Counted from the stretch's first letter, positions 18,101 through 25,131 are shown. The stretch: 64,000 bases of DNA from CAWJFP01 sp963842155 (GCA_963842155.1 CAWJFP010000012.1:186001-250000), one strand, 5' to 3'. Numbers and translations: made by a program. The notes: generated by a model not told the origin, from the sequence alone.

Positions 18101-18591
18101 TCCTCGCCTACAAGGACGAGTACGAGGTGGCGCGGCTCTACACGGACGGCAAGTTCATGGCGCGCATCCGCGAGCAATTCGAGGGCAGTTACCGCCTGCA
18201 TATCCACCTGGCCCCGCCGCTCGTGGCGCCGCGCGACCCCAACACGGGCGAGCTGCAAAAGCGCGAATATGGGCGCTGGGTCCTCGGGCTCTTCAAGCTG
18301 CTCGCGCCGCTGCGCCGCCTGCGCGGCACGCCCTTCGACATTTTCGGCTATACGGCGGAGCGCAGGCGCGAGCGCGCCCTCATCGCGGAATACGAGCGGG
18401 CGATCGAGACGCTCCTCGCCGGCCTCGACGACGAGAACCACAAGCTGGCCGTCGAGATCGCAAGCCTGCCCGAGCATATCCGCGGCTACGGCCATATCAA
18501 GGCGCGCTCGATCGAGCAGGCCAAGGCGCGGGAGGCCGAGCTGTTGGGCTATTTCAGCAAGGCCACCGCACCCGTCGTCGCGGCGGAATAG
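15127..18591 (+). CDS. Indolepyruvate ferredoxin oxidoreductase, fused alpha–beta form
   Basis: Single-chain 2-oxoacid:ferredoxin oxidoreductase of 1154 residues, expected to decarboxylate aryl pyruvates to aryl-CoA with a thiamine diphosphate and Fe-S electron path. The pyrimidine-binding start is GYVTGYRGSPLGGLDQQL and the first Cys block is FCAGCPHNTGTRVP. TPP-binding motifs GIGCHFMA and MGGEGANWVGEA lie near residues 450–480. The ferredoxin-like Cys cluster CEGCGDCGVKSNC lies near 630, and the gamma-type domain is VVTGVGGTGIVTIGALLGMA near 720. A long helical C-terminal domain (DUF6537-like) ends GYGHIKARSIEQAKA. It faces purB tail to tail with a 7-bp gap. The same window carries a second, two-gene version. 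Confidence 0.92.
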   Translation: MALPAVTLDDKYTKPKGRVFLTGIQALVRLPMMQRERDLAAGLNTAGYVTGYRGSPLGGLDQQLFAAHRHLEDHHVKFQPGVNEDLAATACWGTQQAELTGEGKYDGVFAMWYGKGPGVDRTGDPFRHANLAGTSPHGGVLVLLGDDHTAESSTAAHQSEYAMVDAMIPVLNPAGVQELLDYGLHGWAMSRFAGCWVALKCMHDTVNLAASIELDPTRVTIATPGDFAPPPGGLSIRWPDDIHEEERRLHGYKHDAVRAYLRANKLDRLIWPTPGAKVGIITTGKSYLDVRQALEDLGIDGKRAEHLGLRLYKAAMPFPLEPQGAIAFAAGLDLVIVVEEKRGLMETQLKEILYGRAGAPRIVGKTDEEGKRLFFAAGALDTNHIASVIGRRLLRYGDDPLVKAHCERADALSHPAKTPDPIERRPYFCAGCPHNTGTRVPQGARAGAGIGCHFMAAWMDRGIVGFTQMGGEGANWVGEAAFSQRQHIFQNLGDGTYFHSGLMAIRAAVASGVNITYKILYNDAVAMTGGQHVDGPLSVPRISQQVWSEGTKAIAVVSDEPHKYATNAGFAPEVTIHHRDEIEEVQRRLAAIPGTTVLIYDQTCAAEKRRRRKRGQYPDPAKRAVINEAVCEGCGDCGVKSNCVAVLPLETEFGRKRMIDQSACNKDFSCVNGFCPSFVTVHGGRLRRGKAASVPREAMPDLALPEPSLPALDRPYAIVVTGVGGTGIVTIGALLGMAAHLEGKGCGILDMTGLAQKGGAVTSHVRIGRAPADIGTVRIAAGGADLLLGGDLVVSGGHETIHTLRADSHAVVNGYELTTGDFTRNADLTIPGEALRRRIEGTVGADHVQFIDATRLATALLGDSIATNLFLLGFAYQRGFVPVSAEAILRAVEINAASIEMNKQAFQWGRRAALDRAAVERIALPQAVQLPRKPQTLDELIARRGAFLADYQDRAYAERYRAMVERVRAAEGAKARGRNGLAEAVARYYFKLLAYKDEYEVARLYTDGKFMARIREQFEGSYRLHIHLAPPLVAPRDPNTGELQKREYGRWVLGLFKLLAPLRRLRGTPFDIFGYTAERRRERALIAEYERAIETLLAGLDDENHKLAVEIASLPEHIRGYGHIKARSIEQAKAREAELLGYFSKATAPVVAAE

Positions 18592-18598
18592 AAGCGCC

Positions 18599-19903
18599 TC
18601 ACGCCTTTCCGAACACCCGCTCGAAGATCGCGTCCACCTGCTTGCTGTGGTAGCCGAGATCGAACAGCGCCTTGAGCGCGTCGTCGTCGAGAAAATGCTT
18701 CACGTCGGCGTCGGCCTTGAGGTTGGCGAGGAAATCGCCGCCCGTCTCCCAGGCCGCCATGGCGTTACGCTGCACGGCGCGATAGGCGTCCTCGCGGCTC
18801 ATCCCGGCTTGGGTGAGGGCCAGCAGCACGCGTTGGGAATGGACGAGCCCGCCATGGCGCCCGAGATTGGCGCGCATGGCGTCGGGATAGACGACGAGCC
18901 GCTCGATCAGCTCGGCCAAGCGCGCGAGGGCGAAATCGAGCGCGACGGTCGCGTCGGGCGCGTTCACGCGCTCGACCGCCGAATGGGAGATGTCGCGCTC
19001 ATGCCAGAGCGCCACGTTCTCGAGGGCGGGGATGACGGCGGCGCGCACGAGGCGCGCCAGCCCGGTCAGGTTCTCCGACAGCACGGGGTTGCGCTTATGC
19101 GGCATGGAGGAGCTGCCCTTCTGGCCGGGCGCGAAATATTCCTCCGCCTCGCCGACCTCGCTGCGCTGCAGATGGCGGATCTCGACGGCAAGCCGCTCCA
19201 CCCCGCTGGCGATCACGGCGAGGGTGGCGAAAAACACGGCGTGACGGTCGCGCGGGATGATCTGGGTCGAGATGGGCTCGACGGCGAGGCCGAGCTTCCC
19301 GGCGACGTAGCGCTCGACGAAGGGATCGATGTTGGCGAAGCTGCCTACGGCGCCGGAGATGGCACAGGTTGCGACCTCGCGCTTGGCCGCCTCGAGCCGC
19401 GCGCGATCGCGCGCGAACTCGGCGTAATGCCCGGCGAGCTTGAGCCCGAAGGTGGTGGGCTCGGCATGGATGCCGTGGCTGCGGCCGACCGTCGGCGTCA
19501 TCTTATGCTCGAAGGCGCGCTTCTTGAGCGCCGCCAGCAGACGGTCGAGATCGGCGAGCAGGATGTCGCTCGCCGCTGAAAGCTGCAAGGCGAGGCAGGT
19601 GTCCAGCAGGTCCGAGGAAGTCATGCCCTGATGGACGAAGCGGGCCTCCGGGCCGATATGCTCGGCGAGCGCGGTCAGGAAGGCGATCACGTCGTGGCGC
19701 GTCTCGCGCTCGATCTCCTCGACCCGCGCGGCCGTCACCTTGCCGCGGCCGCGCTGCCACACCGCGCGCGCCGCCTCCTTCGGGATCGCGCCGAGCTCGG
19801 CGAGCGCGTCGCAGGCATGAGCCTCGATCTCGAACCACAGCTCGAGCCTGTTTTCGGGCGACCAGATGGCCGACATCTCGGGGCGGCTATAGCGTGGAAT
19901 CAT
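18599..19903 (-). CDS. purB: Adenylosuccinate lyase
   Basis: Fumarase/aspartase superfamily enzyme of 434 residues catalysing two steps of purine synthesis (SAICAR to AICAR, adenylosuccinate to AMP). Recognised from MIPRYSRPEMSAIWSPENRL, HQGMTSSDLLDTCLALQL, TVGRSHGIHAEPTTFG and the signature loop GSSSMPHKRNPVLSENLTG carrying the catalytic Ser. Length is normal and the frame intact. A Shine–Dalgarno-like AGGA stands 5–8 bases before ATG 19903, at the edge of a 17-bp tandem repeat that fills the upstream region. Confidence 0.97.
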   Translation of the reverse strand: MIPRYSRPEMSAIWSPENRLELWFEIEAHACDALAELGAIPKEAARAVWQRGRGKVTAARVEEIERETRHDVIAFLTALAEHIGPEARFVHQGMTSSDLLDTCLALQLSAASDILLADLDRLLAALKKRAFEHKMTPTVGRSHGIHAEPTTFGLKLAGHYAEFARDRARLEAAKREVATCAISGAVGSFANIDPFVERYVAGKLGLAVEPISTQIIPRDRHAVFFATLAVIASGVERLAVEIRHLQRSEVGEAEEYFAPGQKGSSSMPHKRNPVLSENLTGLARLVRAAVIPALENVALWHERDISHSAVERVNAPDATVALDFALARLAELIERLVVYPDAMRANLGRHGGLVHSQRVLLALTQAGMSREDAYRAVQRNAMAAWETGGDFLANLKADADVKHFLDDDALKALFDLGYHSKQVDAIFERVFGKA

Positions 19904-19910
19904 CTGGGTC

Positions 19911-19978
19911 CTGGCCTATCGGCGGTGCTGACTCATCGGCGTTGCTGGCCTATCGGCGGTCGGGGCCTATGCGGGCGG
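19911..19978. repeat. 17-bp tandem repeat, four units, directly upstream of purB
   Basis: Four adjacent 17-base units start at 19911, 19928, 19945 and 19962. Units 1 and 3 differ only in the last base (CTGGCCTATCGGCGGTG and the same ending in C). Unit 2 (CTGACTCATCGGCGTTG) differs at three places and unit 4 is more degenerate. The array lies 8–75 bases before the purB start codon, in its promoter or leader. Confidence 0.75.
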
Positions 19979-20066
19979 AGCGGCTCGCCGGAGTGCGGTT
20001 ATGGCAAATCGGCATGGGAATGGGAAGCGCGGAACGGGTGCGGGTTTGCCGCTTCCGGCCATCGCC

Positions 20067-20462
20067 TCATCCGCCGCAGATCCAGGCCGGATCGAAGAAG
20101 CGGTCGGCTTCCCCGTCATAGGGCAGGCGGTTTATGTCCCAATGACGGATGAAGGGCGCGTAGGCGGCCCAGACCGGCGGCCCGCCGCCGATGAAGATCA
20201 CCCGGTCTGGGAAGCGGGCGATGGCATCCTCGGGCCTCATGCTCGAGCGGATCTCGACGATCGTGCGGTCCTCGCGCGCGAAGGCGGGGAACGAAGCTGC
20301 CGTGCGCGGGCCGGCCAGGATGACATGGCCGCGCGTGAGCTCGAAAAAGCGCTCGACGTCGGCGACATAGTCGCGGCCCTTCTCGCCCTCCCACGGCAAC
20401 ACGCCCTTGAGCCCGAGCTGGCCATGCTTGCCGATGGCGCAGACGACGCGCACGTCCGCCAT
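20067..20462 (-). CDS. Dihydrofolate reductase-like protein, short form
   Basis: 131-residue protein of the DHFR-like fold. IGKHGQLGLKGVLPWEGEKG matches the substrate-loop region, GHVILAGPRTAASFP the first NADPH-binding segment, and VIFIGGGPPVWAAYAPF the second Gly-rich turn. It is shorter than classical FolA (about 160 residues) and ends in an unusual acidic tail (YDGEADRFFDPAWICGG), so it belongs to a diverged subgroup whose reaction is not certain. ATG 20462 follows a GGGAGGGAAGC ribosome binding site. It stands alone on the minus strand between purB and the receiver gene. Confidence 0.8.
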   Translation of the reverse strand: MADVRVVCAIGKHGQLGLKGVLPWEGEKGRDYVADVERFFELTRGHVILAGPRTAASFPAFAREDRTIVEIRSSMRPEDAIARFPDRVIFIGGGPPVWAAYAPFIRHWDINRLPYDGEADRFFDPAWICGG

Positions 20463-20530
20463 GCTTCCCTCCCTCCGTCCGGATCGAGCCGATGCGACGG
20501 ATCGGGCCGGAGCGGGAGACTTCTCTATTA

Positions 20531-20959
20531 TTAAGCCTTGAGCTCGGCAAGCAGGTTGCGCAGCTCGGCCAACCGGAAGGGCTTCGCAAGACTGGCGACG
20601 ACATCGAGACCCTGGGCAATGCCGAGCGTTTCCGCGAGCGCGCGGAAGCCGTCGAGCGCGTCGCTCACGAGAACGATGCGCGCGCGGAACCGGCGTGTCG
20701 CCAGGTAATGCAAGAGCTCGATCCCGTCCACCTCCGGCATCACGATGGCCATGACGATCACGGTAGGAGAAAAAGCATCGCAGGCCTGCATGAAGCTTTT
20801 GGCGGACGACGCCGCAAAGGACTCGAAGCCGAGCCCATCGGCGACGTCGCGTATGAGCTCGGCGATGCCACGCTCATCGTCGATCACGAGAAGACGGTTC
20901 TCAGCCACGGGCAGGGGTTCCGCGACAGCGAGACCGTTCGATCCGTGCGCCTGTCCCAT
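20531..20959 (-). CDS. Atypical single-domain receiver lacking the phospho-acceptor Asp
   Basis: Receiver-only protein of 142 residues with the acidic pair Asp27–Asp28 in LLVIDDERG, Ser99 at the switch position and Lys126 in SLAKPF. The residue that should accept phosphate is Ala71: the text reads VIVMAIVMPEVDG where family members have an Asp before IVMP. The codon is GCC, one base from GAC. It is a paralogue in style of the receiver gene at 11943, which keeps its Asp. The start at 20959 is preceded by AAAAGG five bases away, at the foot of an inverted repeat. A phosphorylation-independent role or a local sequence error are both possible. Confidence 0.85.
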   Translation of the reverse strand: MGQAHGSNGLAVAEPLPVAENRLLVIDDERGIAELIRDVADGLGFESFAASSAKSFMQACDAFSPTVIVMAIVMPEVDGIELLHYLATRRFRARIVLVSDALDGFRALAETLGIAQGLDVVASLAKPFRLAELRNLLAELKA

Positions 20960-20966
20960 TTTAACC

Positions 20967-20994
20967 TTTTGCTAACCGTCTTACGGTAGCAAAA
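20967..20994 (-). repeat. Hairpin abutting the ribosome binding site of the Asp-less receiver gene
   Basis: TTTTGCTAACCGT and ACGGTAGCAAAA are reverse complements apart from one bulged A, separated by CTT. Read on the minus strand, the 3' arm ends in AAAA, the first part of the AAAAGG ribosome binding site, so the structure would partly hide it. On the plus strand, TTAA-N7-CTAAC (20961–20976) is one mismatch from a CtrA box. Confidence 0.45.
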
Positions 20995-21086
20995 CATCGC
21001 TAATATCCCGCAGCTTTCCGATCCGCTATCCGGGGGATGGCACATCCGGCTCGAATTGCCAGATCTCAACGAGCGCAGTGAGAAGG

Positions 21087-21136
21087 GGAGGCCGGCTCCG
21101 GAATTTGAATCGACCTGCGGGGGATTTGCGGTTTCC
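21087..21136 (-). other. Degenerate 3' half of a tRNA-Cys (putative attachment-site remnant)
   Basis: The strand reads GGAGGCCGG, CCGGAAT, GAA, CGAC, GGGGATTTGC and CCC in the same order and orientation as the 3' half of the intact tRNA-Cys at 25375–25448, at about 40 of 52 aligned columns by eye. It covers the anticodon loop, anticodon 3' stem, T-arm and acceptor 3' strand. The 5' half of a tRNA cannot be found next to it, and the terminal CCA is lost. Together with the intact tRNA it brackets a lower-GC 4.2-kb segment, as expected for an old integration at a tRNA 3' end. Confidence 0.55.
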
Positions 21137-21494
21137 CACAGGCTGTTGCCCCGTGAGCTCGTTTTGCCAAGCTTTATTATGATTTCAAACGTTTAGGCCT
21201 GCCCCTTGTTCTCGTCGTTCCCGATGCAGCTTTTGGTTGCGATACCGACTTATTCGGTAAGGGCGCCGCTGGTGGCTATTACCGGCAGCCACAGTCCCCA
21301 TGCTTCGAAAGCGCCATCGCGTGGCCTCTCCATCGGTTGGCGGAGTGCCCGTCGCAGCGACATACCGGAATTTGGAGTTTTTGTGCTCGCTCGGTCCCGT
21401 CACGCGACGTTCATGGAAGTGGCAGCACCGGTGTCATCCGCCGGCCGTACTTGTCAGGCACAGACGGCCCGTCCGCATTAACAGGAGGCACGCC
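21137..21494. other. Non-coding, lower-GC stretch at the left end of the tRNA-Cys-bounded segment
   Basis: About 360 bases with no credible gene; the open frames here lack ribosome binding sites and recognisable protein content. Base composition is visibly less GC-rich than the flanking housekeeping genes. It leads into the ribosome binding site of the His-rich gene at 21483–21488. Confidence 0.4.
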
Positions 21495-21719
21495 ATGACG
21501 TCCGCCAAGAAGCTTGCCGAGCATCATCAGCACGCCGCGCGCCACCACGAGCTTGCCGCCAAGCACCACCACCAGGCCGCCGAGCACCATATGGCCAACG
21601 ACGAGGAAAAGGCCGCGCATCATGCCCATGTGGCGCACGGTCATCATCTACATGCTTCGCATCACGCCGGTGAAGCCGGCAAGCTCCATGCGGAGCATCA
21701 CACCGAGGACGACGAGTAG
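21495..21719 (+). CDS. Histidine-rich small protein, 74 residues
   Basis: Very polar 74-residue protein with 22 His (about 30%), no Cys, and many Ala, Glu and Lys. Pairs and triplets of His recur every 6–8 residues (LAEHHQHAARHHELAAKHHH, then AEHHMANDEEKAAHHAHVAH), consistent with a long amphipathic helix with His on one face. Similar His-rich proteins occur in many alphaproteobacteria without a known function; metal or proton binding is an inference. ATG 21495 follows AGGAGG at 21483–21488. A longer in-frame extension upstream is rejected because its composition is unlike this protein. Confidence 0.75.
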   Translation: MTSAKKLAEHHQHAARHHELAAKHHHQAAEHHMANDEEKAAHHAHVAHGHHLHASHHAGEAGKLHAEHHTEDDE

Positions 21720-21808
21720 GCGCCGGCGCAAGAACGGCCGTCTCTCTGCGCCACGGGTAACTCGTAGCCCAGGGCGCGCGCAAAGACCTGAGCCAAGGTG
21801 CCTAGGCC

Positions 21809-22174
21809 TCAGAGGTGCCGTGTCGTGCCCGGGGAATCCGCGACCTCCCCGGCAGCGCGCATGACGGCGTCAGCGACGAAGTCGGATGCCTCCTCGTCCG
21901 GCAGCCCGAGGCGATCTCCGAGACGCACGATATCCTCGATGGCCGCAGGGTTTAGCGCGCCGGCAGGTGGCCGCTCTTCGATGACCCGCTTGTATTCCCT
22001 GCGCCGGAGCTTGAGCTGCTCCATGAAGCCTACGGTGATGAGGCCGGGGAAGATTGCAAGCGTCATGATCGCGACAAAACCCGCTACGTACGCGTTATAA
22101 AGTTGAAGTCGCCTCTGGTCGCGTTCTGTGAGCGGAGCATCGACGACGCCAGAGACGGTCTTCGACATCCGCAT
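21809..22174 (-). CDS. Small membrane protein of unknown function, 121 residues
   Basis: Contains one clear membrane helix (YNAYVAGFVAIMTLAIFPGLITVGF, about residues 26–50) and then a charged cytoplasmic-type region (LKLRRREYKRVIEERPPAGA and a helical tail with IEDIVRLGDRLGLPDEEASD). No family is recognised. It is transcribed divergently from the phosphate transporter across about 150 bases. ATG 22174 and ATG 22168 are alternative starts; neither has a strong ribosome binding site. The clean hydrophobic profile supports coding. Confidence 0.6.
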   Translation of the reverse strand: MRMSKTVSGVVDAPLTERDQRRLQLYNAYVAGFVAIMTLAIFPGLITVGFMEQLKLRRREYKRVIEERPPAGALNPAAIEDIVRLGDRLGLPDEEASDFVADAVMRAAGEVADSPGTTRHL

Positions 22175-22326
22175 TTTCAGCCCGCCATGGCAGCAACGCT
22201 GCGGCTCCGTGCGTCATCGTCGCATTGCCGGCGCCCCTGTCACGGATGTTTCACGGAGAATGGTTATACATAGTCGCCCGCCGAAGGCGGCCGCCGGCGG
22301 ATCGGCGACAAAAAGGGGGGCGAAAA

Positions 22327-23961
22327 GTGAGCCAAGGAGCGGTCATCGATGAGGCTGCGCACAGCGTAGCAGACGTCGGCCATGAACATCCGCTGCATTC
22401 GTCCGGCATGCCGGCTTGGACGAGACAAGCCGGCCCATTCATCGCGCTGGGCGTGCTGGCAATCGGCGCCGTCTATGCCGCCTACGCACTGCTCTCCGAT
22501 CTGGCGTCCGCGCCGTCTCCGGGCGCGCTTGTCTATTCGTTGCTTGCCCTGGCACTGCTCATCGCGCTCGGCTTCGAGTTCGTCAACGGCTTCCACGATA
22601 CCGCAAATGCCGTGGCGACCGTCATCTACACCCATTCGCTGCCGGCTTATTTCGCGGTGATCTGGTCCGGGACCTTCAACTTCCTTGGCGTCCTCGCCTC
22701 GACCGGGGCGGTCGCCTTCGGCATCATCTCATTGTTGCCGGTCGAGCTCATCCTGCAGGTCGGCAGCAGTGCCGGCTTCGCCATGGTATTCGCCCTGCTC
22801 CTCGCCGCGATCATCTGGAACGTCGGCACCTGGTATTTCGGCATCCCGAATTCAAGCTCGCATGCCTTGATCGGGTCGATCATCGGCGTCGGGCTGATGA
22901 ACCAGATCTTGTCCGGCAGCAGCGGCACCAGCGGTGTCGACTGGGGTCAAGCACTCGGCGTCGGTAAGTCGCTGCTGTTCTCGCCGCTCGCCGGCTTCGC
23001 GCTGGCGGCCATTCTGCTGCTCGTCGCCAAGAGCCTCATCCGCATTCCCGCGCTCTACAAGGCGCCGGTAGGGGCGAAGCCGCCGCCCTGGTGGATCCGC
23101 GGTCTTTTGATCCTGACCTGCACCGGCGTCAGCTTCGCCCATGGCTCGAATGACGGCCAAAAGGGCATGGGCCTCATCATGTTGATCCTGATCGGCACGG
23201 TGCCGACGACCTATGCCCTCAACCGCTCGCTACCCAATAGCTTCGCTCCCGACTTCGAAAAAACCTCGATCGCGGCGGCGCAGGTCATCGAAAAGAAGTC
23301 GGCGGGATATGATGTTCTCGGCAATCCCCGTCCCGCCGTGACGCTCTATGTCGCGCAACACAAGATCAGCGAGGGGACTTACCCCTCGCTCGCGGTTTTG
23401 GTGAATCAGATCGGCGATCAGGTAAAGCAGTATGGTTCTTTGGCGAAAGTCCCGGTAGCGGCGGTCGGCAACACGCGGAACGATATGTATCTCGCCTCCG
23501 AAGCGCTCCGTCTCCTGATGAAAGACAAGGAGGCCGAGTTGTCGGCGGACGATGTCGCCACGTTGAACAAGTACAAAAAGGCGCTTGATACGGGGACCAA
23601 GTTCATTCCGACCTGGGTCAAGGTCGCGGTGGCGATCGCGCTCGGCCTGGGAACGATGGTCGGCTGGAGGCGCATCGTCGTCACCGTCGGCGAAAAGATC
23701 GGCAAGGAACATCTGACCTATGCCCAGGGCGCATCGGCCGAACTCGTCGCGATGGGTTTGATCATGGCGGCGGACAGTTACGGGTTGCCGGTCAGCACCA
23801 CTCATGTGCTCTCGTCCGGCGTCGCAGGCACGATGGCGGCCAACCGTTCAGGGCTTCAAGCCAGCACGATCAAGAACTTGGTCCTCGCCTGGGTGATGAC
23901 ATTGCCGGTCGCCATCATGCTTTCGGGGTCTCTGTTCGCTCTTTTCAGATATTTATTTTGA
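22327..23961 (+). CDS. PiT-family inorganic phosphate transporter
   Basis: Low-affinity phosphate permease of 544 residues in the inner membrane. The two PiT signatures are GFEFVNGFHDTANAVATVIY in the first half and VSFAHGSNDGQKGMG near the middle, and ADSYGLPVSTTHVLSSGVAG is the second-half repeat of WYFGIPNSSSHALIGSIIG. A hydrophilic insert of about 120 residues sits between the halves, as in PitA-type members. GTG 22327 is chosen because a GGGGGG run ends six bases before it. It is followed closely by the CBS/BON gene. It lies inside the tRNA-Cys-bounded segment. Confidence 0.93.
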   Translation: MSQGAVIDEAAHSVADVGHEHPLHSSGMPAWTRQAGPFIALGVLAIGAVYAAYALLSDLASAPSPGALVYSLLALALLIALGFEFVNGFHDTANAVATVIYTHSLPAYFAVIWSGTFNFLGVLASTGAVAFGIISLLPVELILQVGSSAGFAMVFALLLAAIIWNVGTWYFGIPNSSSHALIGSIIGVGLMNQILSGSSGTSGVDWGQALGVGKSLLFSPLAGFALAAILLLVAKSLIRIPALYKAPVGAKPPPWWIRGLLILTCTGVSFAHGSNDGQKGMGLIMLILIGTVPTTYALNRSLPNSFAPDFEKTSIAAAQVIEKKSAGYDVLGNPRPAVTLYVAQHKISEGTYPSLAVLVNQIGDQVKQYGSLAKVPVAAVGNTRNDMYLASEALRLLMKDKEAELSADDVATLNKYKKALDTGTKFIPTWVKVAVAIALGLGTMVGWRRIVVTVGEKIGKEHLTYAQGASAELVAMGLIMAADSYGLPVSTTHVLSSGVAGTMAANRSGLQASTIKNLVLAWVMTLPVAIMLSGSLFALFRYLF

Positions 23962-24005
23962 GATTTGCTGCGCCACGCCAATCCCATGCTCGAGCGGAGG
24001 AGAAC

Positions 24006-24683
24006 ATGATGCGGGCGATTGATGTCATGGTCCGCGACGTCATAACGGTCCATCCCGACACCGATGTAGCGGAAGCAATCAAGCTTTTGAGCGAGCATGA
24101 CGTCAGTGCGCTGCCGGTCGTCGATTCAAAAGGCCATCTGATCGGCATCATCAGCGAGGCCGACCTCATTCATCGCGTCGAAATCGGCACGGAAAAGCAC
24201 CGCCCGTGGTGGCTCGAGGCGGTGACTGGTGCTGCCGCCCTCGCCGAGGATTTCGCCAAGTCGCACGGCAAGAAGGTCGACGAACTGATGACGACGGATG
24301 TAGTGTCGGCTACCGAGGACATGCCGCTGTCGGAGATCGCGACTTTGCTCGAACGCAAGCGGATCAAGCGGGTGCCCATTGTCCGGAACGGCAAGCTGGT
24401 CGGCGTGGTGAGCCGCTCCAATTTGATCCAGGCCCTCGCGTCGATCGTCGGGCATGGCGAGGAGACGGGTGAACGGGACCTCGACATCCGCCACGAGCTG
24501 CTGGCTCGAATGGAGCAGCAGTCCTGGACCGATTTTGGCGGCCGCAATGTCATCGTCACCGGCGGTGTCGCGCATTTGTGGGGTCTCGTGGGCTCGGAGG
24601 CGGAGCGCAAGGCGCTGATCGCGCTCGCCGAGGGCGTGCCCGGCGTGGCGCGCGTCTCAGACGAGATGATCGCGGCCTACTGA
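24006..24683 (+). CDS. CBS-pair protein with C-terminal BON domain
   Basis: 225-residue cytoplasmic protein with two CBS motifs (VMVRDVITVHPDTDVAEAIK with ALPVVDSKGHLIGIISEADL, and LMTTDVVSATEDMPLSEIAT with RVPIVRNGKLVGVVSRSNL), which bind adenine nucleotides, followed by a BON-like domain (NVIVTGGVAHLWGLVGSEAE and VPGVARVSDEM). Such proteins are thought to sense energy state or stress. ATG 24006 follows GGAGGAGAAC. It starts 44 bases after the phosphate transporter, so cotranscription is likely. Its last 7 bases overlap the end of a tiny membrane-protein gene on the other strand. Confidence 0.9.
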   Translation: MMRAIDVMVRDVITVHPDTDVAEAIKLLSEHDVSALPVVDSKGHLIGIISEADLIHRVEIGTEKHRPWWLEAVTGAAALAEDFAKSHGKKVDELMTTDVVSATEDMPLSEIATLLERKRIKRVPIVRNGKLVGVVSRSNLIQALASIVGHGEETGERDLDIRHELLARMEQQSWTDFGGRNVIVTGGVAHLWGLVGSEAERKALIALAEGVPGVARVSDEMIAAY

Positions 24684-24772
24684 GGTCGGCCGACAAACAT
24701 CCAGGACCACAAGACCAGCAGGCCGAATATGACCATGCCGGCGATGCTGACGACGATGGCAACATACCGCAT
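24677..24772 (-). CDS. 31-residue single-helix membrane protein
   Basis: Reads MRYVAIVVSIAGMVIFGLLV followed by LWSWMFVGRPQ and TAG. Nearly the whole protein is one hydrophobic helix with a short positive-then-polar end. It has an excellent ribosome binding site (GGGAGGGAGCT directly before ATG 24772). It converges with and overlaps the CBS/BON gene by 7 bases. It is too short for homology inference; by style it could be a small regulatory or complex-stabilising membrane peptide. Confidence 0.55.
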   Translation of the reverse strand: MRYVAIVVSIAGMVIFGLLVLWSWMFVGRPQ

Positions 24773-24845
24773 AGCTCCCTCCCGGCCCCCGGCATGGCTT
24801 TCGTCCAAGGTGCTTGCCGCGCAGCATGCCGCAGATATGTGACAA

Positions 24846-24998
24846 TCAATTGAATTGCTCCGGCATTGGCGTTGCGATGAAGAGCGTGGAGAATGTGCGA
24901 TCAGGGTAAATCACGCCATTTCGTCGAAACCGCGAGCGCATCTCCTCGATCTCGGCAAGCGGACCTTCCCGATCCGGATCGGCTCTGTCATATGGCAA
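24846..24998 (-). CDS. Possible 50-residue ORF, function unknown
   Basis: An open frame reading PYDRADPDREGPLAEIEEMR and then SRFRRNGVIYPDRTFSTLF before TGA. It has a protein-like, codon-biased look but only a TTG start (24998), with GAGGAAG pressed against it. It could be a real small gene, the tail of a decayed one, or chance. It lies in an otherwise empty stretch (24773–25131) where nothing else is seen apart from the hairpin at 25066. Confidence 0.2.
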   Translation of the reverse strand: MPYDRADPDREGPLAEIEEMRSRFRRNGVIYPDRTFSTLFIATPMPEQFN

Positions 24999-25065
24999 CT
25001 TCCTCGAGAGTGTTGATCAAACTTAATTCAAATATTGCACTGCGGTCATGAAGGTGGAGTAGCGT

Positions 25066-25089
25066 TTGCCTGCCTTATGAGGCGGGCAA
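25066..25089. repeat. 9-bp hairpin ahead of the 63-residue membrane protein gene
   Basis: TTGCCTGCC and GGCGGGCAA pair with one mismatch around TTATGA. No T-run follows on either strand. It could be a leader structure for the gene at 25132 or a weak bidirectional terminator. Confidence 0.3.
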
Positions 25090-25131
25090 GTCCAAGCGGC
25101 TTGCCTCGATCTCGAGCGCGAGGAAGTAACC

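Noticed and set aside
14929..18495. A 1188-codon open frame on the minus strand opposite the fused IOR gene
   Set aside because: It lies wholly opposite a gene with clear family motifs. Long antisense frames are expected in GC-rich DNA with strong third-position bias, and the translation is His/Arg/Ala-rich without any recognisable domain.
21087..21136. A second functional tRNA gene at this site
   Set aside because: Only the 3' half can be aligned; no acceptor 5' strand or D-arm is present in the following bases and the terminal CCA is altered.
21206..21481. A 91-codon frame left of the His-rich gene
   Set aside because: No ribosome binding site and no protein-like composition; the region includes AT-rich non-coding DNA at the end of the tRNA-bounded segment.
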